From the NCBI GenBank assembly GCA_026390595.1, contig JAPLFQ010000003.1:1-64000 (forward strand): 64,000 nt of DNA, written 5' to 3'. This DNA is from Ignavibacteriales bacterium (GTDB lineage: Bacteria > Bacteroidota > Ignavibacteria > UBA10030). The notes under the pieces were generated by a model that did no database searches, had not been told where the DNA came from, and saw only the letters and a program-made list of their open reading frames with translations. The first letter of the stretch is position 1, and each line of letters begins with the position of its first letter. Both the position numbers and the translations under genes were made by a program. Below are positions 55,466 through 63,751 of this stretch, piece after piece.

Positions 55466-57121
55466 TTATTTCATCAAGACCATCTTTCGGGTCTGGACGA
55501 AATTATTTGCTGTCAATCGATACAGGTACACTCCGGAACTCAGCCTTGAGGCATCAAATGTTGTCTTATATGTGCCGGGTACCAGATGTTCGTCAACGAG
55601 CCGCGCCACAGATTGTCCGAGGGTATTGAATACTTCGAGAACAACGTTGCCGCTCTTGGAGATGGAGTACTCCAGATTGGTCGTTGGATTGAACGGATTC
55701 GGATAGTTCTGAGAGAGTTCGAACGATTGCGGCACACTGGCCGTCGTTCTTTCAACATCCGTCAAGAGCCATGCCGATTTCCTTGTCGGGAACCAGTTCA
55801 AATCTCCCGCCGGGAATCCCGCTGCCCCGCCCGTGTACGCTGCTGCACTCGTTTGATAAGAGAGGTTGAGCGTATCGGTATAGAATTTCCATTGGGGGCG
55901 GGCAAAATCGTAATCCGCTTTGAAATTTGTAGTGGCCTTCAACCTGTTTGCACCGTTTGGATCGTTGTACCAGGTACCAAGAGCAACAAGATCGCGGGTC
56001 TTTTTCACAAAGGTGATGGTTTCTTTCTTGAAAGCGGTGAGAGAATCCGCACCTATTTTCTTGTTGATGTACCACGTCAACGGTACTATGTTTCCAAACC
56101 CCTGCGCTGCATGAGTATCAAACCAGGCTTGGAGCGGAGGAGTAACCGAAAAGAAGTTGTTTTTGACAACCCATGTGGTTGTATCGTTGGGGACACATGT
56201 TACCAAACACATTCTGGCAGCGCCCGACGGACCCTTCTCTTTCGATTCCACCCATTCAACCAGACGCACAGCATCGGTGCTGTCATTGCCGGCCGCGAGA
56301 CAATCGACAAAGACGTTGTTCGTAATGGTCACTTTGCTCCCAACGAAACCCAGCGCCATGACGCCATGATAACCAAAATTGTTAAGGCAAGTATTGTGAT
56401 CGAAAACGAAGTTGCCGAGAGCTCCAGTGCTTGAATAGTGACGGACAATTCTATCGGTGCCATCCATGAACGTGCAATTCTGTATGAATATAGTATCGGT
56501 GGAAACAGATCTGAAGTCGATTGGTCTGCCATCGCCCTCATTTCCATTGTAGAGATTTCCGTACTGCGCAAAAATCGTATTCGTCACCCTGAGCTTGCGC
56601 GTGGCAACAGGAAGTTGTATCCCGGTCTTGTAGCCGTTGAGGACGCAACTATCAACCTCTATCGCTAGCCCAGTGCCTGCAGCCTGGATCATGACCGTCG
56701 GCATCAAAGAAATCTCCGCTGGCATGAATTCAGGCCAATTAACCATAGCCACATTCTTCATGTACAAATCTGCGCCCGGTCTTAATATGTTCGCGGGATA
56801 GGCTGCCGTGAGGTCGTTCTTGAAGGCATAAATGGCAGGCTTTGATCCCGTTCCATACTCTGCTCTGATGCGTAGTACCCAGTTCGGATTCGAGATGAAT
56901 GTGTTCACCAGATATATGCCGTTTCTCTTTAATACATATACCCGGGCCGGATCCTTTCTGGCGCCCGTTGACAAGCTGTCACCCATGATATCGTCGTTCA
57001 AAAACTTCCCCGTTGCCTGGTAATCCGGGATGACCAAATCGTGTGATGTTTGTCCGTACGAGACTGGCCGGACAAAACACATCAGGATGGCGATAAAGAA
57101 GAGGTACTTCAACTTAGCCAT
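55466..57121 (-). CDS. T9SS-secreted beta-helix protein of the second receptor unit
   Basis: A 551-aa exported protein (signal peptide YLFFIAILMCFVRPVSYGQ; AGGAGG 5 nt before ATG). A right-handed parallel beta-helix of about 330 residues has repeated short N-containing turns (TNTIFAQYGN, IQNCTFMDGT, FDHNTCLNN, ITNNVFVD). This is the pattern of chondroitinase-B/PL6-like and related surface proteins. A linker with W-rich sequence follows, then a T9SS sorting domain (QNYPNPFNPTTNLEY ... TRKMVLMK). It is encoded directly after the TonB receptor gene and before a strong terminator. It therefore occupies the SusD position of the unit and may be the surface enzyme or binding protein feeding that receptor. 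Confidence 0.78.
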   Translation of the reverse strand: MAKLKYLFFIAILMCFVRPVSYGQTSHDLVIPDYQATGKFLNDDIMGDSLSTGARKDPARVYVLKRNGIYLVNTFISNPNWVLRIRAEYGTGSKPAIYAFKNDLTAAYPANILRPGADLYMKNVAMVNWPEFMPAEISLMPTVMIQAAGTGLAIEVDSCVLNGYKTGIQLPVATRKLRVTNTIFAQYGNLYNGNEGDGRPIDFRSVSTDTIFIQNCTFMDGTDRIVRHYSSTGALGNFVFDHNTCLNNFGYHGVMALGFVGSKVTITNNVFVDCLAAGNDSTDAVRLVEWVESKEKGPSGAARMCLVTCVPNDTTTWVVKNNFFSVTPPLQAWFDTHAAQGFGNIVPLTWYINKKIGADSLTAFKKETITFVKKTRDLVALGTWYNDPNGANRLKATTNFKADYDFARPQWKFYTDTLNLSYQTSAAAYTGGAAGFPAGDLNWFPTRKSAWLLTDVERTTASVPQSFELSQNYPNPFNPTTNLEYSISKSGNVVLEVFNTLGQSVARLVDEHLVPGTYKTTFDASRLSSGVYLYRLTANNFVQTRKMVLMK

Positions 57122-57179
57122 AACAACCTCCTGTGGATATGATGAATCGATCGTTGGTTAGGTAACTCTTGCAGCGTTT

Positions 57180-60170
57180 TCATAATTCGATTCGTACACC
57201 GAAGTCGGCGGTCATGCCGTATTTGTTGCTGGTATCGGATAGCATCCAGCCGGTAATCCTATTGGCAAGCGTCGTGCCTTCCTCAGTATTGGTGATGTTG
57301 TTCAGGTTCAGCGAGATAGAGATGTTGTCAGTTATTTTTTGCCTCAGAGTTACGTCCAGTCTTGAGTATTCGGCGGTCACCACATCACTTCTCTGATTCC
57401 CTGAAAAACTGGCATTGAAGCTCCCCTGGTAAAACAGTGAAACTCTAAATGAGAATCCTGCGACGTCATAGCCGAGAGACGCGTTTCCAAAGAACTCAGG
57501 CTGATCCTCTAACTTCTGTTTCTTCTCAAAGAGAACGTTTTTCGATCCTGTGGTATATATCCATCTTCCAAAGAGAAGTGTCGAATCCTTAAAGGTCTCA
57601 ACTCTCGAACTGGTGGACCATGTTTCAGAACGCACAATCGTAAAATTGTAGTTCAACACAATGTTCGTAAAGGGTTGGGGGAGAAACTTGAAATCTGTCT
57701 GGTGCTCAACTTCGAATCCCCACACACGGGTTGGCTGCGATGAATTATATGGGTAAGTAAGAGTGTAATAGCCTTTGCCAAACGGCGTCTGCCAGGGAAC
57801 CCCAAGACTATCGAGAACCGCTTGACCGGAGAGGCTTGCTCCGCTGATCGTATGGTACATGTCTTTGATGTCCTTATAGAAGGCGGACACAGAAAAGAGA
57901 CCGATGGTATTGCTATAGAACTGCGTCTGCGCTTCGAGATTCCATGCGACAGCAGATTTCAAATTCGGGTTTCCGATATTCAGATCGCTCGACGAGGTGG
58001 ATCGTGCAACAAATTTCAGCAGTCTGTTGTTATAATCCGGCCTGGCTATCGCTTCATATGCCGCCAGCCGCACATTCATCCAGTCTGTCGGTCTGATGAT
58101 CGCTTGAACATTGGGCAGCAGAACACTCTCCTTGTGATAAACAGTCGTGTCCTTTAAGGAGCCCTGCCCAAAGGGGAATCCACTGAGCGGGACTTTCGTA
58201 TATCGCGAGGAGTATCTGTTGTCTTCGCTTTCAAGGCGAACACCAACGAGAAATGTAACGTCGCGCCCGATGTTGAGTGTGTTCATTGCGTAGCCGGCGT
58301 AAACTTTTTCCGCAAGGTCATAGAAATTGCCATCGACTTCACCGTTCCTCACATACTCCGGAAACTTTCCAGCGGCGTCCTGATAGCCGTTAATGTTGAG
58401 CTGCCGCCATAATTTCAGGCCGTCCACGTTGATCAGTGGATTCAAGTCATAATTACCATAGATCATACGGTTTGGAGGTGTGGAGTTCAGGAAATTTGCA
58501 AACGAAATCTTTTGACTGCCGACCAACTTCAAATTCTCGAATTGCGTTCCTTTAAGGTCCTTCGGTGCGATTGTGCCGTCAGGCAGCTTCGTGTACGCCG
58601 ATGGTGTATAGAGATAGTACATCGCAGCGGTTTGACTTGGAGAATTGAATCTTCCTGTTTCTCGATACTTCCCACCGAATTTTATTTCGCCTGAAATATT
58701 GTCGCTCACACTATATTTTCTCAGAAGGTCCAGGTGCGCACCGATTTGTTTATCCAGATTTTTTTGACTGAAATCGTATGCATGATCGATAAATGCATTC
58801 GTAAAATTGTTCACAGCGTACGGGATCCACTCCTCCACGGGACCTTTGTAGAGCGCTGGTGGGATAGTACGCATGCCTGAAATGACGACTCCACCGGAAG
58901 AGGCAGAAGTTTCAGTCATATTCAACTCAAAATCGAAAGGGTCATTCCTCGTTGATTGAGAGAAAGAAAGGTTCCAGTCAGCTTCCCAACCCATAAGGAA
59001 ATTCTCGCCTTGAAGAGAGGTGCTGAATGTTCCGATGTTTGTTTCTCTCTGACGATAATCGTACACGACCACACCACTCAGTGGAAACTGTTTGTAGGAG
59101 GTTAAGTAGTCTCTTGAGGTCCGATTGTAAACGGTATTCAATCGAATGGATCCTTGATCGGGGGTAGTGTAATCCAACAGAAGACTGCCGCCATTCCGCT
59201 TGCGTAATTCGTGAATATACCTCGGCTCGAATAGCGTGATCTGATAGTCGGTGCCACCCTGTATTCCCGTGACGTCGTAATCTAAATTCGTTGATTCATT
59301 GCTTCGGATCGTGCTTTCGATATTGCCGGAAACCTGCACTCCTAATTTATCATCAAAGAATCTCTCCCCGTAGCGTGCAGAACCGTTGTACTGGCTGGCC
59401 GATTTGTCCATCGCGTTATACGAGCCCTTCGGTTCAATTCTCAACATTCTCGATGAAGGAGCTTTCTTGGTGACAAGATTGACAGCGCCTGCGATAGCAT
59501 CGGCATCTTTGTCGGATGTCAGCGCTTTCGAGAGCTCGATCCCGGCTAACGATCCTTGGGAAATAGTGCTGAGATCCACGGATCGATCGACATCACTGGT
59601 TGGCGACATGCGCACACCGTCAATTGTAACCAGCGAAAACTTGCCGCTCATTCCCCGCATGACAACTGAACTCGCCTCCCCTCCGGTCCGCAGAAGCGAA
59701 ACGCCGGGTAGACGTCCGATAGCCTCGGCAGCATTCGCATCCGGTAATTCCTGAATCTTCTCTTCCGACACCACGTTTGTAATAGTCGGAGCGGTAAGTT
59801 GTTGGTTGATGGCAGCTATTTGACCTTTCCGCTGAGCGGTTACGACAAATTCCTTGCCAATAATCACCGTCGAAACTAGTGCAACATTCCATTGCACGGA
59901 GGCACTTTTTGAAAAATCGACGTCCTTCACCTTGACTTCATATCCTATGCTGGAGACCCTTACCTTCACAAGCATTGCAGGAATTCCCGAAATTCGATAT
60001 TCGCCGTTTGCGTTGGTTGCACCCCCCAACCCAGTACCCACGATGACAACGTTCACTCCGACAAGCTGTTCACCGCTTGTGGAATCAGTAACAACTCCTC
60101 GCAAAGTATTCTGTCCCAGCAAGAGCGCTGGAATCAGAAGAGACACGAACAAAAGGAATAAGGTCTTCAT
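57180..60170 (-). CDS. TonB-dependent outer-membrane receptor of the second unit
   Basis: A 996-aa receptor with a signal peptide (LFLLFVSLLIPALLLGQ; AAGGA 8 nt before ATG). Domains are a carboxypeptidase-regulatory-like fold (about 20-100, LRGVVTDSTSGEQLVGVNVV) and a plug (about 115-250, VVTAQRKGQ, ELPDANAAEAIGRLPGVSLLRTGGEASSVVMRG as a continuous region, then GAVNLVTKKAP). A long barrel to the C-terminus follows. The plug belongs to the sucrose/maltooligosaccharide-type group with the A-E-A-I-G-R-L-P-G-V signature, unlike the first receptor. The two units thus use receptors from different lineages. A predicted promoter lies about 390 bp upstream, beyond a broken receptor fragment. Confidence 0.9.
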   Translation of the reverse strand: MKTLFLLFVSLLIPALLLGQNTLRGVVTDSTSGEQLVGVNVVIVGTGLGGATNANGEYRISGIPAMLVKVRVSSIGYEVKVKDVDFSKSASVQWNVALVSTVIIGKEFVVTAQRKGQIAAINQQLTAPTITNVVSEEKIQELPDANAAEAIGRLPGVSLLRTGGEASSVVMRGMSGKFSLVTIDGVRMSPTSDVDRSVDLSTISQGSLAGIELSKALTSDKDADAIAGAVNLVTKKAPSSRMLRIEPKGSYNAMDKSASQYNGSARYGERFFDDKLGVQVSGNIESTIRSNESTNLDYDVTGIQGGTDYQITLFEPRYIHELRKRNGGSLLLDYTTPDQGSIRLNTVYNRTSRDYLTSYKQFPLSGVVVYDYRQRETNIGTFSTSLQGENFLMGWEADWNLSFSQSTRNDPFDFELNMTETSASSGGVVISGMRTIPPALYKGPVEEWIPYAVNNFTNAFIDHAYDFSQKNLDKQIGAHLDLLRKYSVSDNISGEIKFGGKYRETGRFNSPSQTAAMYYLYTPSAYTKLPDGTIAPKDLKGTQFENLKLVGSQKISFANFLNSTPPNRMIYGNYDLNPLINVDGLKLWRQLNINGYQDAAGKFPEYVRNGEVDGNFYDLAEKVYAGYAMNTLNIGRDVTFLVGVRLESEDNRYSSRYTKVPLSGFPFGQGSLKDTTVYHKESVLLPNVQAIIRPTDWMNVRLAAYEAIARPDYNNRLLKFVARSTSSSDLNIGNPNLKSAVAWNLEAQTQFYSNTIGLFSVSAFYKDIKDMYHTISGASLSGQAVLDSLGVPWQTPFGKGYYTLTYPYNSSQPTRVWGFEVEHQTDFKFLPQPFTNIVLNYNFTIVRSETWSTSSRVETFKDSTLLFGRWIYTTGSKNVLFEKKQKLEDQPEFFGNASLGYDVAGFSFRVSLFYQGSFNASFSGNQRSDVVTAEYSRLDVTLRQKITDNISISLNLNNITNTEEGTTLANRITGWMLSDTSNKYGMTADFGVRIEL

Positions 60171-60339
60171 AGGATAGTCCTTCCTCGATGGATAGACAGG
60201 TAAGATTGGCGTAGTCCTTCATTTCAGACAATTTGCGGATTTGCTGCGGCCGCACGATTCGCTCAAACTGCGAACAACCGTATGCGGGGATAGCTTACTG
60301 CGAAAGAGAAAGACTGGATGGCTGACGTGGAAGTGCATT

Positions 60340-60511
60340 TTCTTCTGCGGCGAGAAATCTCCACCATAGGCGGAGAAGAACGCTCGCAAGCCGTTGCCGC
60401 TGTCCTTTGTCACAATGCTGATGATCCCGACATCGCTAGTCGATGCTTAGCATTCAACGTTCCGAAAATGACCTCAAGCTCCTGAATACTGTTTTGGACC
60501 GGCACTGCCAT
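60340..60511 (-). pseudogene. TonB-receptor plug fragment with a frameshift
   Basis: In one minus frame the region reads VPVQNSIQELEVIFGTLNA. In the next it continues GIISIVTKDSGNGLRAFFSA. Together they match the plug motif (V-P-V ... IQELQVISGTFNA ... SGIINIVTKD) of the intact receptor at 47146-49806. A single missing base near 60425 explains the shift. It is a relic of another receptor gene sitting between the promoter at 60552-60586 and the intact receptor gene. Confidence 0.75.
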
Positions 60512-60551
60512 TTCACGACTGAATGGTATCTCTTCTCATTATATCGTGATG

Positions 60552-60586
60552 TGTATTTATACAGTTATCAGGATTGAAGCAAGTAT
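60552..60586 (-). promoter_or_regulatory. Predicted promoter with palindromic operator for the second receptor unit
   Basis: On the minus strand TTGCTT (60582-60577) is followed after 17 nt by TAAATA (60559-60554). The latter lies within TGTATTTATACA (60552-60563), an 11-of-12 match to the palindrome at 50126-50137. TACTTGC and GTATAAATACAC are separated by 16 nt, the same spacing as in the other promoter. The two spacers are otherwise unrelated in sequence. Confidence 0.6.
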
Positions 60587-60677
60587 ATTTTTTTCAAAAG
60601 TGTCATTCCTGGCAACGATTTCTGCCTTGTTTCCTGGGTGCCTGATCGGAGGGAGAATGGCCCCAATTCCAGCGTAA

Positions 60678-63479
60678 CTACTTTCTGCGTATTTCTAAGT
60701 TGCCCCTTCTCATCTTTTCTATGGGAATATCTATGCTCAGCGTTCCTTGAGACAGGGATTTGTACGTGAGAGATTCCCCATTCCATTTGACTTCATATTC
60801 AAAAGCTGGATTCATGCACGCCACCACTGATGTAAGACGGTGGTTGTTTCCTGCGGCAGATAATTGGACAGACAATTGGCTGAACGTGTCATCGAACGAC
60901 TTCTTTTCTATCCACACATCCAAGCCAGTGCTGAAATTGCCCGGACGATAATACGCTGAATACCAAACAACAACTGGGGATGACAAACCGCCGAATTCAT
61001 GCCACCCGGCGCCTCGACCAGTTTCGATCAAGAAATGCTCCATGCAGTTGTACGATGCCTCCACCTCTGTCTTCCATACATCCAATGCCTTTGTAGCAAT
61101 TGTGTATGCGAAATCGGCTTCGCCCAGATCAAGCATGGTCTTCCAAAAGAACCATTGATGGGCCATCCACACCGTTCCATTCCAGTAACCATCTGATCGA
61201 TAATACGGTGCGGATTGATCCACCGCAGAGAGGCCCGCATTGGACCACATGTGCTTTTCCGATTTCAAAGAGCCCAGGATTCTTTTCTCTTGAGCATCAG
61301 TACAAATTCCGGCAATCAATGGATACGCGCCGTCAAATCCCATATCGTAGTTTACCTTATCCTGGTACTTAAGAATGTGCAATGGATTACCTTCGCTATC
61401 ATGAACGACATAACCAAAGTATCCCGATTCTTCATCCCAGGAATATCGTTGAAGCGCGTTGCTGAATAGTTTGATGTCATTATCGTACTGCTGCGTATCG
61501 TCACTCTTGCCAAGAGCCATCGCTGCCATTTTCAATATTTTCGCCGTTCGAATGGCTTGAGCGGTGTTTATTACTGGAGCTACCGTGCTTTCGCGTGCAT
61601 TATCATGAACATATTTTTGTGGGGGCAAATCGTCCCAACCACCCGAGTTGTAAAAGTAGTCCCATGTTTTCAAGATGTTCGATTGAAGAGTCTTTGTCGT
61701 TGAACTTCCCAAACGTCCGGCTAAGAATTCATGATACTGTTTCAGGCGGGGATAGAAGTATTCTAATAATTCTTTTGATTGGGTCTTGTTCCATAATTCT
61801 TGAAACAAATAATGCTGAACAGGAACAGGTGAACCATGATGAATAAACGCTGATTGAGAGCCCGCCTTCTGCGTGTATGCATTAAGATTTTCTATCGCAC
61901 GTTGTGCATCCGTCTGCAGCAATCCAAGTCCGATAAATCCTGAGTCCCAAGTGTAAAGACAATCCCACCATCGGCCGGGCGCGCTGTGACGAATGTATTC
62001 TTTTTGAGTATAGACAGGATACACCACGTTACTGGCTAGTGTAGCATTCATACGTTTGATACTGAACCGATACTTGTCCCCTTCCCTGTGTCCCTCCATG
62101 CTTGCCACATGTGCTTTCGCTGCCAGGTAGATGCTTTCATATTTGTCTTGAGAAGAGTTCATCTCCTTCAAGTACTTCTCAACCTCTTCTTTGCTCCCAT
62201 TGCACACGACGCCGTAGAGTGTCCGCGTGGATCGAGGCACAAGGGTAACCGGCTTCAGAAAAACATTTGCATAATGACCAACTCCTTCCCCTTCAAAACT
62301 CATCTTCACATGTTCATTGACCATTTGTTTGAAATAGTCGCCAAGTTCCCGTCCGTTCCATTGGCGAATCTCAAAAGAATCATACTGCCAGAGAAGCCCG
62401 TAGTATGAATCGACGTCGTCATACTTCAAAACAAACGAGTTTCTCACCGGGCCGGCGGTTATGTGTGGAACCGGATTCCACTGCTTCTGCTTTATCTCGA
62501 TCTGATCAACCTGGTTCGCTTCAACGACAACAAAACCGTCCAGTTCAATGGGATCTCCGCCTTGAGATGTTAACGTCAGTGCGTACTTGCCGGCTTTCAA
62601 TGTTCCGATCCTGATGATTTCCTTACCAAACCCCGATGCGCCCTTCAAGGTTATTCGTGTATTGACAAGACCGGATGCGTCAAAGGAGACTTCTTTGTGT
62701 TCACGCAATTTGTATCGTACATAGAGCACGGCATCATCATAAGCTTTCTCAACTTGAATCTGATAGGTAACGAGATCTCCTCTATCGAGGCCAAAACGAT
62801 CTCCAATTCCTGAACCGCCAACAAAACCGTCTGCTCGAATTTCCCCTCGCATTTTCCCGTCATAAACAAGATTGTCCCGCGGTCTAGGTTTGAGAAACTT
62901 CAGTTCCTCATAATTGAGCGCATCATTCCATTTGGCGCCGGAAGGCAAAGTGACGACGCCCGGATAGAGCGGTGTATAAACAGTATACTCCCTGATAGGT
63001 GGAAAATTCAAGGACGCCATAAAATGTAAGGCCAGGCTTTGATCGTATGCGGTGTTGTTCACACATTCAATTCTGATGAGCCGTGCCTGAGAAGACATTT
63101 CCGAGTATGAAATATCTGTATAGACCTGGTCCTTCCATTCCAATTCGTGGCGGAAACTGAAATATTCCAAATTCGGCGAGGCTTCCCAGGGATGATAGTC
63201 GTTTTCAAACAACACATTGGGCACAGAAACTTTTCTTCTATAGAAACCGGGAAACACACTGAGATCGAATCTCATCCCGCTCTTTTTGTTTGGGATATGG
63301 GACACACCAATATAGCGCTTGCTGTACGGCCCCCAATCCGGCAAGTGTAAATCGTGCGTTCCGTCTAAGTTGCTGAACGCTGTCGAACTCACAAGCGGTT
63401 GAGCCGAGACATCAGAGCGCAACAACGTGAAAGCCAGTATGGATGCGAGAAGCATGTTTATCTTGACGGAAAAGATCAT
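60678..63479 (-). CDS. GH63-like (alpha/alpha)6 glycosidase, exported
   Basis: A 933-aa exported protein (signal peptide MLLASILAFTLLRSDVSA; GAGGAAAG before ATG). Residues about 30-420 form a beta-rich region. Residues about 450-830 form an (alpha/alpha)6 toroid with WWDCLYTWDSGFIGLGLLQ, GWDDLPPQ, YWNGTVWMAHQWFFWKTMLD and the late ETGRGAGWHEFGGLSSP. A toroid with W-D-S-x-F and Y-W-x-G-x-V-W blocks is shared by GH63 (alpha-glucosidase, mannosylglycerate hydrolase) and relatives such as GH37. GH63 is the best guess, acting on an alpha-glucosyl or alpha-mannosyl cap. By eye the gene is more A/T-rich than most neighbours. Confidence 0.7.
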   Translation of the reverse strand: MIFSVKINMLLASILAFTLLRSDVSAQPLVSSTAFSNLDGTHDLHLPDWGPYSKRYIGVSHIPNKKSGMRFDLSVFPGFYRRKVSVPNVLFENDYHPWEASPNLEYFSFRHELEWKDQVYTDISYSEMSSQARLIRIECVNNTAYDQSLALHFMASLNFPPIREYTVYTPLYPGVVTLPSGAKWNDALNYEELKFLKPRPRDNLVYDGKMRGEIRADGFVGGSGIGDRFGLDRGDLVTYQIQVEKAYDDAVLYVRYKLREHKEVSFDASGLVNTRITLKGASGFGKEIIRIGTLKAGKYALTLTSQGGDPIELDGFVVVEANQVDQIEIKQKQWNPVPHITAGPVRNSFVLKYDDVDSYYGLLWQYDSFEIRQWNGRELGDYFKQMVNEHVKMSFEGEGVGHYANVFLKPVTLVPRSTRTLYGVVCNGSKEEVEKYLKEMNSSQDKYESIYLAAKAHVASMEGHREGDKYRFSIKRMNATLASNVVYPVYTQKEYIRHSAPGRWWDCLYTWDSGFIGLGLLQTDAQRAIENLNAYTQKAGSQSAFIHHGSPVPVQHYLFQELWNKTQSKELLEYFYPRLKQYHEFLAGRLGSSTTKTLQSNILKTWDYFYNSGGWDDLPPQKYVHDNARESTVAPVINTAQAIRTAKILKMAAMALGKSDDTQQYDNDIKLFSNALQRYSWDEESGYFGYVVHDSEGNPLHILKYQDKVNYDMGFDGAYPLIAGICTDAQEKRILGSLKSEKHMWSNAGLSAVDQSAPYYRSDGYWNGTVWMAHQWFFWKTMLDLGEADFAYTIATKALDVWKTEVEASYNCMEHFLIETGRGAGWHEFGGLSSPVVVWYSAYYRPGNFSTGLDVWIEKKSFDDTFSQLSVQLSAAGNNHRLTSVVACMNPAFEYEVKWNGESLTYKSLSQGTLSIDIPIEKMRRGNLEIRRK

Positions 63480-63644
63480 GAGACTTTCCTCCCGACTGAA
63501 GACGGCAATGGTATTATCATGAAGGTCGCTTCCCGATTCATAACCAGGGATCTGGCTGCCTTTGGTGGTGCGAACGATTCGTTAGTTGGTCTGTTCAGCA
63601 AGTGACGGACACCATCTAGAAACCCGGTCGAAAACTTCGACTTG

Positions 63645-63735
63645 CCACAAAGTCACCAAGGCACGAAGAATATCTTTGACTTTTCGTTACTTTCAAGATC
63701 CTTCGTGACCTCGCGCCTTGGTGGCACGACTTTTC
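63645..63735. repeat. Imperfect intergenic palindrome
   Basis: Arms CACCAAGGCACGAAG and CTTCGTGACCTCGCGCCTTGGTG (with a short insertion) face each other around about 35 nt. Composition and layout resemble the elements at 8028-8095 and 19091-19165. It lies between the epimerase and GH63-like genes. Confidence 0.5.
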
Positions 63736-63751
63736 GACTGGACTGCTGGAT

